Under the pieces are notes generated by a model. It made no database searches. It saw only the letters and a program-made list of their open reading frames with translations, and was not told where the DNA came from. A stretch of 6,054 nucleotides of DNA, from contig QKII01000267.1 in NCBI GenBank assembly GCA_003249625.1, positions 1-6,054 of the forward strand, given 5' to 3'. The position numbers and the translations under genes are program-made. Origin of the DNA: Propionivibrio sp. Lineage in GTDB: Bacteria; Pseudomonadota; Gammaproteobacteria; Burkholderiales; Rhodocyclaceae. This document shows, in pieces, positions 1-5,214 of this stretch; positions within the stretch are counted from its first letter, which is position 1, and the number at the start of each line of letters is the position of its first letter.

Positions 1-134
1 TACTGCGCATTTTCTCCGCTCAGCGGTGCCTGATAGCCGATAGCAACCGTCTTACTCTGAGCCCCGACACCACTAGAGAGCGCGGTCACAAAAATGGCTG
101 TAAGCAGCGTCTTATATTGCTTCAGTTTGCTCAT
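1..134 (-). CDS. ABC transporter substrate-binding protein, branched-chain amino acid type (N-terminal fragment)
   Basis: Only the first 44 codons lie in the window; the gene runs off the left edge. The start is the ATG at 134-132, preceded by a GGAG Shine-Dalgarno nine bases upstream. The product begins with a classical Sec signal peptide: basic residues K3, K5 and K8, a hydrophobic core at about 10-21, and a V-G-A signal peptidase I site before Q26. The mature start, KTVAIGYQAPLSGENAQ, matches the first beta strand and ligand loop of periplasmic type I binding proteins of the LivJ/LivK family (Peripla_BP_6), where the sequence is typically IxIGxxxPLTGxxAQYG. The protein would bind an amino acid or similar small ligand in the periplasm and deliver it to an inner-membrane ABC permease. 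The ligand cannot be read from this fragment. It is divergent from the ATC hydrolase gene across a long gap, so a functional link is possible but unproven. Confidence 0.82.
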   Translation of the reverse strand, partial: MSKLKQYKTLLTAIFVTALSSGVGAQSKTVAIGYQAPLSGENAQ

Positions 135-208
135 GGTTTCATTCTCCAAATGTTTAACAGTAGGGACAAAGCAAAGGGGCGATCATTTCAAACCATCAGT
201 ACAACTCA

Positions 209-232
209 TTCTGTCCAAGGCACAAGACAGAA
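209..232. promoter_or_regulatory. Inverted repeat upstream of the binding-protein gene (candidate operator or leader hairpin)
   Basis: TTCTGTC at 209-215 and GACAGAA at 226-232 are perfect 7-bp inverted arms around a 10-nt spacer. The dyad ends 75 bp upstream of the start codon at 134, a usual place for an operator or 5' leader hairpin on the minus strand. No T-tract follows, so it is not a terminator. Function is inferred from symmetry and position only. Confidence 0.35.
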
Positions 233-417
233 ACACAACGAACCCCACAGTATTCAATCCGTTTCTCAGAAGCTCCAGTCATTGATCTGAAGAATCCAGC
301 GCACCAAATTAGGACAGACGCCGTAGTGAAACGTGATCGTTCTCCTGACCGCACGAAGCACTGCACTAAATAGCCAAAAGCAATTTCCGGTCCAGACTCA
401 ACAGAAAACTCTTGCGC

Positions 418-436
418 AATAGAAAAATTTTCTATT
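418..436. promoter_or_regulatory. 19-bp palindrome in an AT-rich pocket (candidate operator)
   Basis: AATAGAAAA at 418-426 and TTTTCTATT at 428-436 are perfect 9-bp arms around a single central A. The element sits about 280 bp upstream of the binding-protein gene and about 580 bp upstream of the ATC hydrolase gene, in the most AT-rich part of the gap. The compact symmetry suits a dimeric DNA-binding protein better than an RNA hairpin, because there is no room for a loop. I do not recognise the regulator family. Confidence 0.4.
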
Positions 437-881
437 TCTCTAAATTTCCCGATCCCGATTTAACTTTCCCTCCAACGATTTTTTGCTGCTATCACTTTGA
501 TCCCGGACCGCGCCGCCGCTACCAACCGCTTATTTTCGTGTTACGTGCAACGCACGCCACAAAGAGCACTAATAACTGCCTTAGCGCTCTCGGGAGTTCG
601 ATCGCAACGAGGGAAAGCACCGAATTCTCAGGTTCTCGGAACAATTTCCCAAATTGAGAAATATTTTGCAAAACCGTTACCAGTCAAAAAGCGGGAACCT
701 GAATTGCCAGAGCCCCAAATGGGTGCATCCTGGACAAACTTAGTGACAGCACCAGGGAGGCCGAAGTTGTGAATTGCCAATCCACATCAAGCGCCGATTG
801 AAATCCGACTTCCATTTGCAATAGCGAGCACTATTTTCTTTTCGGGTATCTAAACGTTAAAGACCCAAGACAATCCATCAA

Positions 882-897
882 TGGCACGGTCCGTGCT
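882..897 (+). promoter_or_regulatory. Sigma-54-type (-24/-12) promoter candidate
   Basis: TGGCACG at 882-888, four bases, then GTGCT at 893-897 fits the sigma-54 consensus TGGCACG-N4-TTGCW with one mismatch (G for the first T). The invariant GG (883-884) and GC (895-896) have exactly the required ten bases between them. Transcription would start near 908, leaving a leader of about 105 nt before the ATG at 1014. The same bases form a palindrome, GCACGG-T-CCGTGC (884-896), so the match could be incidental to an operator. Sigma-54 use would require an enhancer-binding activator not seen in the window. Confidence 0.5.
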
Positions 898-1013
898 TTA
901 TGCCACTACGTAATTCAACCGAAATCGGACCCCGACATTTCATTGCCACCCACCAACTTAGGCTGCGGCCTCTGAACACAATTTAGTGATTTCACGAAAG
1001 GAAGGAGAACAAC

Positions 1014-1526
1014 ATGTCCATTTGCCAGACCAACCAACCCAAGAACACTGATGACCCTGTCAACAACAAGTTAAGAAAAGCGTTCATTCATCGCGCCTTA
1101 TGGATGGGCCTGTTACTCAAAGAAATGAAAGACCGGGGACTCGACTGGGAAGAAATTGGTCACTCGGCGATTTTCAAAACGGGCTGCATGCATGGCGAAG
1201 GCATCAGTGAGCAACTTGCATCCCCCGACAGCCTTGTCGAGTTTGGCAAAACATTTTTGAACGAAGACGTGATCAAGGTCTTCGAGATGGAAATAAAGAA
1301 ACTTGATGAAAACGAACTCACGGTCGAGTTCGGTTATTGCCCTCTTGTTACTGCCTGGACGCAGGCTGGCATTGAAGGTGAGATGCTTAGCAAGCTTTGC
1401 GATATCGCGATGTCCGGCGATCGCGGCATCGGCAGCCAGTTCCCAAACCTGGAGTTCCGCCTCGGCAAAACAATTGCCCAAGGACACAGTGTTTGCGAAG
1501 TCGCATTCGTCCGGAAACCACGATAA
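1014..1526 (+). CDS. L-2-amino-thiazoline-4-carboxylic acid (ATC) hydrolase family protein
   Basis: This 170-residue soluble protein has no signal peptide or membrane segment. It starts at an ATG with AGGAG six bases upstream. I recognise the family named after L-2-amino-thiazoline-4-carboxylate hydrolase (Pfam ATC_hydrolase, PF14196). Landmarks are the N-terminal helix with H26 and the RALW segment, the E-E-I-G-H...TGC segment at 46-58, VFEMEIK at 89-95, the YCPLVTAW core with C109 and W115, LCDIAMSGDRGI with C129 and D136, and the C-terminal GKTIAQGHSVCE with C161. In the named pathway ATC is opened to S-carbamoyl-L-cysteine and then hydrolysed to L-cysteine. Many family members are untested, so the true substrate is uncertain. 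The next gene downstream encodes a cysteine desulfidase, which supports a role in delivering cysteine or a related thiol compound. Length is typical for a compact member. No S-carbamoylcysteine amidohydrolase is visible nearby. Confidence 0.8.
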   Translation: MSICQTNQPKNTDDPVNNKLRKAFIHRALWMGLLLKEMKDRGLDWEEIGHSAIFKTGCMHGEGISEQLASPDSLVEFGKTFLNEDVIKVFEMEIKKLDENELTVEFGYCPLVTAWTQAGIEGEMLSKLCDIAMSGDRGIGSQFPNLEFRLGKTIAQGHSVCEVAFVRKPR

Positions 1527-1686
1527 CCCCATAGACGGAGCCTCTTTTGGAAAGCGGCAAGGCAATTGCCGCCCTCCAAGCCCCCATCGCATATAGCCAC
1601 AAGACCAAGGTCATTCACCAAACCAATCTTAGAGTTTTCCGAGAAACTCAGAATAACCTCCGCAGCAGTCTTAAGGATTTACAAAA
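1527..1686 (+). other. Intercistronic spacer between ATC hydrolase gene and cyuA
   Basis: The 160-nt spacer contains no credible gene or sigma-70 promoter that I can see. Its notable contents are the two-part hairpin at 1547-1579 and the AAGGA ribosome site at 1673-1677 for cyuA. Same orientation and lack of a terminator with a T-tract make co-transcription of the two genes likely, but the spacing is long enough for separate control. Confidence 0.5.
1547..1579 (+). repeat. Intercistronic hairpin
   Basis: An outer stem TTGGA/TCCAA (1547-1551 with 1575-1579) and an inner stem GCGGCAA/TTGCCGC (1554-1560 with 1566-1572) are separated by a 2x2 internal loop and closed by a 5-nt loop. No run of Ts follows, so it is not a classical intrinsic terminator. 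It may stabilise mRNA ends or tune downstream expression. Confidence 0.45.
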
Positions 1687-1689
1687 TTG
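1673..1689 (+). promoter_or_regulatory. Ribosome site and TTG start of cyuA
   Basis: AAGGA at 1673-1677 is followed by nine bases and TTG at 1687-1689. This decides the start, since no ATG or GTG gives an intact N-terminus. A TTG start usually lowers translation, which may limit sulfide production. Confidence 0.75.
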
Positions 1690-3021
1690 CGTTCCTCTCG
1701 CGAACTTTGGCCAGAATTCATCAAGGCCGTCAAACACGAAGTTGTTCCTGCACTCGGTTGCACCGAACCCATTTCACTGGCGTTGGCTGCCGCCATCGCA
1801 CGCCGGCATCTTGATGGCACACCGGAACACATAGAAGCCAAGGTATCAGCCAACCTGATGAAAAATGGGATGGGGGTTACCGTTCCTGGAACAGGCATGG
1901 TCGGACTGCCGATTGCGGCAGCTGTCGGCGCGCTTGGCGGCAACCCCGACGCCGAGTTGGAAGTTCTGAGCGGACTGACATCTGAAACTGTCGAATCAGC
2001 GAAAAAGATGCTTGACGACAATAGAGTGGTTCTCGAAGTCGCCAACGTTCCCTACATACTCTATTCTGAAGCACGAGTTTCCGATGGAAAGGACTGGGTA
2101 CGCGTTTGCATTGCGAACACTCACACCAACGTAATCCTGATCGAAAAAAACAGCGAGATACTTTTCCAGAAGGACGAAACAAGCGACGACGGGAGCGTCC
2201 ACTTTTCACTGAAGGGGGCGACTGCGCGGGGCATCTACGATTTCGCCACCACGACCCCGCTATCAGACATCACATTCATTCTTGATGCCGCAAGACTCAA
2301 CTCGCAGCTTGCGGCGGAAGGCTTGTCCGGTCGATATGGCCTGCATATCGCGGCGACCCTTAGTCACCAGATCACCAACGGTCTGCTCTCAGACGACCTA
2401 CAGAACAGAATCATAATACGCACCTCGGCGGCCTCCGACGCGCGTATGGGCGGAGCAACACTGCCGGCCATGTCAAACTCCGGCTCAGGCAACCAGGGCA
2501 TTGCAGCGACTTTACCCGTCGTCGTCGTCGCCGAGCACATCAAAGCCAACGACGAAACCTTGGCGCGCGCTCTGATGCTCTCGCATCTGATGGCGATTTA
2601 TATTCACAGCAAGCTCCCCAGACTCTCCGCACTCTGCGCCGTCACTACTGCCGCCATGGGGGCCGCCTCTGGAATGGCTTGGCTATTGCGTGGAGATTAC
2701 GGAACAGCAAGCATGGCTATTTGCAGCATGATCGGCGACGTGGCCGGCATGATCTGTGACGGCGCATCAAACAGTTGCGCGATGAAGGTATCCACCTCCG
2801 CGGCCGCTGCATACAAGGCGGTTATGATGGCTCTGAATAACTCTCGTGTCACGGGACACGACGGAATTGTCGAAGATAGCGTCGACGCCTCCATAGACAA
2901 CCTCTGTGCGCTAGCGCGCGGCAGCATGGTTCACACTGACCGGCAAATTCTGGAAATCATGGTCAATAAAGAAAAAACCTATGCCATTTCCAAGCTGGAA
3001 TCAACACACCCCCCAACATAA
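1687..3021 (+). CDS. cyuA: L-cysteine desulfidase, CyuA/YhaM (UPF0597) family
   Basis: The 444-residue product closely resembles E. coli CyuA (YhaM), about 436 residues, over its whole length, and belongs to the iron-sulfur serine dehydratase alpha superfamily. CyuA-type enzymes use a [4Fe-4S] cluster to split L-cysteine into pyruvate, ammonia and sulfide in the cytoplasm. Family marks are [16 protein letters not shown] at 21-36 (C25), [20 protein letters not shown] at 56-75, [20 protein letters not shown] at 247-266 and its GSGNQG continuation at 267-272, LPRLSALCA at 310-318 (C317), and [13 protein letters not shown] at 355-367 (C357, C364). The cysteines are likely cluster ligands or catalytic. 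The start is TTG: an AAGGA site lies nine bases upstream, a TAA in frame at 1672-1674 blocks any earlier start, the family's LWxxF beginning follows directly, and the next ATG (1858) would delete C25. E. coli pairs cyuA with the transporter cyuP; here the partner is an ATC hydrolase-like gene instead. Serine deamination is a less likely alternative activity. Confidence 0.93.
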   Translation: MRSSRELWPEFIKAVKHEVVPALGCTEPISLALAAAIARRHLDGTPEHIEAKVSANLMKNGMGVTVPGTGMVGLPIAAAVGALGGNPDAELEVLSGLTSETVESAKKMLDDNRVVLEVANVPYILYSEARVSDGKDWVRVCIANTHTNVILIEKNSEILFQKDETSDDGSVHFSLKGATARGIYDFATTTPLSDITFILDAARLNSQLAAEGLSGRYGLHIAATLSHQITNGLLSDDLQNRIIIRTSAASDARMGGATLPAMSNSGSGNQGIAATLPVVVVAEHIKANDETLARALMLSHLMAIYIHSKLPRLSALCAVTTAAMGAASGMAWLLRGDYGTASMAICSMIGDVAGMICDGASNSCAMKVSTSAAAAYKAVMMALNNSRVTGHDGIVEDSVDASIDNLCALARGSMVHTDRQILEIMVNKEKTYAISKLESTHPPT

Positions 3022-3068
3022 CTCAACCACATAAGCGCACACCCCAGGTGCAACAAGGCGATACGATT

Positions 3069-4109
3069 TTAACGACGGATCCCTCCCATTCTGAGCAGAT
3101 TTCCAGAACTCGCTGCTGGAGAAACTTCTGATGCTGACAGGAACCTGGCCTTATCAGCCTCAGGTTCTGAAGCAGGGTTGCCCTGGACCGTCGTTTTCTC
3201 CCGCGTCACTAGCCAGATACCAGCGCAAACCAGCACTAGCGCGCCAAGGTTCTTCAGTTCCATGATGTTTTCACCTAGGAAGATGGCGGACAAGAAGGCC
3301 CCGAATATAGGCACAAGGAAGTTGAATACAGTTACCAGGGCTACGCGGTTGTACTTCAGTAGAATGGTCCAAAAAGAAAAGGCAAGCGACGACAGCAGTA
3401 CAAGATAGGCCAAAAGCAGCAAGGACTTTAAGGTAACGGCGCCCAAAGCGCCTCCTGTGACATAGCCAGCCAAGAGTAGAAGCCCACCCCCCAAAGTCAG
3501 CTGGTAGCCTGTCATTACAACTGAATCCATGTTTTGCGAGAGTTTCTTTCCATAAATCGTCGCGGCGGAAAGGATAAATGCAGCGATCACCACAAAGCCC
3601 TCGCCAAGCAGCGTGAAGTTGAAGTCAAGCAGGGCGCTACCGAAGTTAACCATCATGACTCCGGAAAATCCTATTACGCAGCCGAAAACCTTGCTGACGC
3701 TAAGGCGATCGTTCTGATAAATGAAATGTGCCAACAGCACGCTAAAGAAAGACCCAGTCGCATTCATGATCGAACTCTTCACGCCGGAGGTGTATGCCAA
3801 CCCGATGTAGAAGAACACATAATGGATCGTCGTCTGCACTACCCCCAGCAGGCAAGTCGATAAAAAATTATCGCGGCTCACGACCAAGGCGCCTTTGTTT
3901 GTCACCAGGGAAAGAACAAGCAATAGCAATCCGGCAAACGCGAAGCGATAGCCGGCGAAAACCATCTTTGACGGGATATCGTTGGCAATTATTCCGAATA
4001 GGGCGTAGCCGTTCTTTATGGCGGGATAGGAGCTTCCCCAAAGCAAGCAGCAAAATGCCGCCAATAGGATCACAACACGACGATCTGAAAAGAAGAGACG
4101 CTGGTTCAT
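3069..4109 (-). CDS. DMT superfamily EamA-type transporter, second gene of the pair
   Basis: This is a 346-residue inner-membrane protein with about ten predicted helices (near 12-31, 48-70, 84-105, 110-130, 139-155, 168-188, 198-219, 226-250, 256-278 and 286-302), made of two EamA repeats. Family marks are LLWGSSYPAIKNG in helix 1, GLAYTSGVKSS at 103-113, GEG at 169-171, GYQLTLGG at 201-208 and FNFLVPIFGAFLSAIFLGE at 262-280. Family members export amino acids and metabolites such as O-acetylserine, cysteine or threonine, usually by proton exchange. It is clearly paralogous to the gene just upstream, and its ATG overlaps that gene's TGA as ATGA, so translation is probably coupled. A hydrophilic tail of about 44 residues (303-346) is absent from the paralogue. 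G+C is lower than in the paralogue over matching stretches (about 45-52 against 52-60 percent in samples I counted). It faces cyuA tail to tail, 47 nt apart, with no clear terminator between. The substrate is unknown. Confidence 0.9.
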   Translation of the reverse strand: MNQRLFFSDRRVVILLAAFCCLLWGSSYPAIKNGYALFGIIANDIPSKMVFAGYRFAFAGLLLLVLSLVTNKGALVVSRDNFLSTCLLGVVQTTIHYVFFYIGLAYTSGVKSSIMNATGSFFSVLLAHFIYQNDRLSVSKVFGCVIGFSGVMMVNFGSALLDFNFTLLGEGFVVIAAFILSAATIYGKKLSQNMDSVVMTGYQLTLGGGLLLLAGYVTGGALGAVTLKSLLLLAYLVLLSSLAFSFWTILLKYNRVALVTVFNFLVPIFGAFLSAIFLGENIMELKNLGALVLVCAGIWLVTREKTTVQGNPASEPEADKARFLSASEVSPAASSGNLLRMGGIRR

Positions 4110-5032
4110 AGTGAGTCACCACCCAATTTTTCAAGAGTTACCAGCCAGATGCCGGTACACACCAGCAACAGGGCGGCAAGGTTTTTCCATGCCAAAAAGG
4201 CCTCATCCAGGAAAATCGCCGAGAGGATTGCGCCAAATATCGGCACGAGAAAGTTGAACACACTGACCATCCCGACGCGGTTGTATTTGAGCAGCACGCT
4301 CCAAAGCGTGTAGGCCGCCGACGAATTCAGCACGAGGTAACCGAGGATCAGCGACGACTTAAGCGTAACTGGTGCGAGTTCGGCACCGAGCGAGTATCCG
4401 ATCGTCAGCAGCACCACACTCATCAGGCTCGAATCCATCGTCCGGGACACGCGCTTGCCATACACCATGCCGGCGGCCATGAAGAAGGCGGAAAGGATCA
4501 TGCTGCCCTCGCCAATCAGCGTGAAGCTGAAATCGAGGAGATGCTGGTTGAAATTCACCACCAACACCCCGGCGAAGCCAATCAGGCAACCGAGGGTTTT
4601 GACCCATGTCAGGCGATCGTTGTGGTAGACAAAGTGCGCCAGCAGCACACCAAAAAAGGACACGGTGCCGTTGAGCACCGAACTTTTGACGCCGGAGGTG
4701 TAAGCCAGACCGAGGTAGAAGAAAACAAACATGATGGCCGTCTGCAACAAGCCCAGCGCGCCAACCTCCAGCCAGTTGCGTCGTGACAGTACGCTGAGGC
4801 TCTTCCCCGAAACCATGGCAATACTGAGCAGTAAAACGCCGGCAAAGGCGCAACGCCAACCAGCGAATACGAGCCTGCCTGCCATGTCACCCGGCTGAAT
4901 GCCGAACAACGAAAATCCGTTCTTGATCGCCGGATACGAACTACCCCAGAGCAGGCAGCACAGCGTCGCCAGAAAAATGACGGCCTTGCGGTCGGAGAAG
5001 AACGGATGATGATCCAGCGCGCGACTCGTCAT
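4106..5032 (-). CDS. DMT superfamily EamA-type transporter, first gene of the pair
   Basis: From the ATG at 5032 this is a 308-residue, roughly ten-helix inner-membrane protein with two EamA repeats. It shares long blocks with its neighbour: CCLLWGSSYPAIKNG at 25-39, GLAYTSGVKSS at 108-118, LLAHFVYHNDRL at 130-141, GEG at 174-176, LLKYNRV at 247-253 and FNFLVPIFGA at 259-268. Relative to the paralogue it lacks eight residues in helix 7, where GYQLTLGG stands in the other copy, so that helix (about 201-218) is short. I prefer ATG 5032 because it gives the same short lead before FFSDR as the paralogue; an in-frame TTG at 5062 would add ten residues but starts inside the terminator T-tract. Neither start has a strong Shine-Dalgarno. 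It probably exports an amino acid or metabolite under control of the divergent LysR regulator and the leader terminator. Two similar proteins made together could act separately or as a heterodimer. Confidence 0.88.
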   Translation of the reverse strand: MTSRALDHHPFFSDRKAVIFLATLCCLLWGSSYPAIKNGFSLFGIQPGDMAGRLVFAGWRCAFAGVLLLSIAMVSGKSLSVLSRRNWLEVGALGLLQTAIMFVFFYLGLAYTSGVKSSVLNGTVSFFGVLLAHFVYHNDRLTWVKTLGCLIGFAGVLVVNFNQHLLDFSFTLIGEGSMILSAFFMAAGMVYGKRVSRTMDSSLMSVVLLTIGYSLGAELAPVTLKSSLILGYLVLNSSAAYTLWSVLLKYNRVGMVSVFNFLVPIFGAILSAIFLDEAFLAWKNLAALLLVCTGIWLVTLEKLGGDSL

Positions 5033-5060
5033 GCTCAAAATTTCAAAAAGAGTGAATGTC

Positions 5061-5109
5061 AAAAAAAAAAGGCGTATCGAGCCACGGGTTGGAAGCTCCT
5101 TGATACGCC
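5061..5109 (-). terminator. Intrinsic terminator inside the 5' leader of the EamA operon (candidate attenuator)
   Basis: Read on the minus strand, GGCGTATC (5109-5102) pairs with GATACGCC (5078-5071). Inside, GAGC (5098-5095) pairs with GCTC (5082-5079), with a 3-nt bulge and a 12-nt loop. Ten Ts follow at once (5070-5061). This is a textbook Rho-independent terminator pointing toward the EamA genes, about 30 nt before their start. No minus-strand gene lies upstream in the window, so it must act on the operon's own leader, most simply as an attenuator. Confidence 0.8.
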
Positions 5110-5135
5110 GCAGAATGTTGAGTTCTGCTAAGGCG
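5106..5135 (-). ncRNA. Leader hairpin with possible antiterminator extension
   Basis: On the minus strand GCAGAA (5128-5123) pairs with TTCTGC (5115-5110) around a 7-nt loop, directly abutting the terminator stem. If the RNA begins upstream of 5135, CGCC (5135-5132) can also pair with GGCG (5109-5106), giving ten pairs with a 3-nt bulge. GGCG is the foot of the terminator stem, so the two structures would exclude each other. The predicted start near 5129 would leave out CGCC, which weakens this reading. I match no known riboswitch class. Confidence 0.4.
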
Positions 5136-5136
5136 A

Positions 5137-5164
5137 ATTATCCGGAATAAAACACCTCGATCAA
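5137..5164 (-). promoter_or_regulatory. Sigma-70 promoter candidate for the EamA operon
   Basis: On the minus strand TTGATC (5164-5159) and GATAAT (5142-5137) are separated by 16 bases, with four of six and five of six matches to the consensus. Transcription would start near 5129-5130, giving a leader of about 98 nt that contains the hairpin and terminator. The -35 box overlaps the AT-rich repeats upstream of lysR, so a LysR-type protein bound there could contact RNA polymerase. Confidence 0.55.
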
Positions 5165-5189
5165 TTGCATTGATACAATTAAATTGATA
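5161..5189. promoter_or_regulatory. Candidate LysR binding region in the divergent promoter
   Basis: The segment contains AATTG-N8-CAATT (5163-5180), a tighter ATTG-N3-CAAT (5169-5179), and two TTGATA copies at 5170-5175 and 5184-5189 spaced 14 bp apart. LysR-type sites are imperfect dyads near T-N11-A located between a regulator gene and its divergent target, as here. On the plus strand a GATAAT at 5186-5191 could be the lysR -10 box, but a good -35 is missing. Confidence 0.4.
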
Positions 5190-5214
5190 ATTTTTTCTTA
5201 TTAATATCTATTCC

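Larger units (their letters stand above)
135..1013. other. Long intergenic region with regulatory-looking palindromes, no convincing gene
   Basis: This 879-bp gap separates the divergent binding-protein gene and ATC hydrolase gene. Short open frames on the plus strand at 412-657 and 497-772 have low-complexity, unrecognisable products and no good ribosome site, so I do not call them genes. The minus strand has no open frame of useful length. Composition is uneven: I count about 33 percent G+C for 421-480. Three symmetrical elements stand out: a dyad at 209-232, a palindrome at 418-436 and a palindrome within a sigma-54-like promoter at 882-897. A decayed gene cannot be excluded. Confidence 0.6.

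Noticed and set aside
412..772. Two overlapping short plus-strand open frames (412-657 and 497-772)
   Set aside because: Products match no family I know, lack ribosome sites and have odd composition; most likely non-coding.
844..866. Imperfect dyad around AACGTT upstream of the sigma-54-like promoter
   Set aside because: Several mismatches in the arms and too close to the -24 element for a typical activator site.
1113..1621. Long minus-strand open frames opposite the ATC hydrolase gene
   Set aside because: They are antisense shadows of a well-recognised family protein; their products look like no known protein.
1671..2209. Minus-strand frames opposite the start of cyuA
   Set aside because: The plus-strand frame is a full-length conserved CyuA; the opposite frames follow from its codon pattern.
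3037..3051. Small GCAC/GTGC stem between cyuA and the transporter pair as a shared terminator
   Set aside because: Only four base pairs and no T-tract on either strand.
5033..5062. TTG at 5062 as the main start of the first transporter
   Set aside because: It lies at the end of the terminator T-tract without its own Shine-Dalgarno, and the paralogue supports a start at the ATG at 5032.
5061..5128. Mini-ykkC (guanidine-II), fluoride or preQ1 riboswitch in the EamA leader
   Set aside because: The hairpin loops lack the ACGR motif of mini-ykkC, and no conserved core of the fluoride or preQ1 classes is visible.
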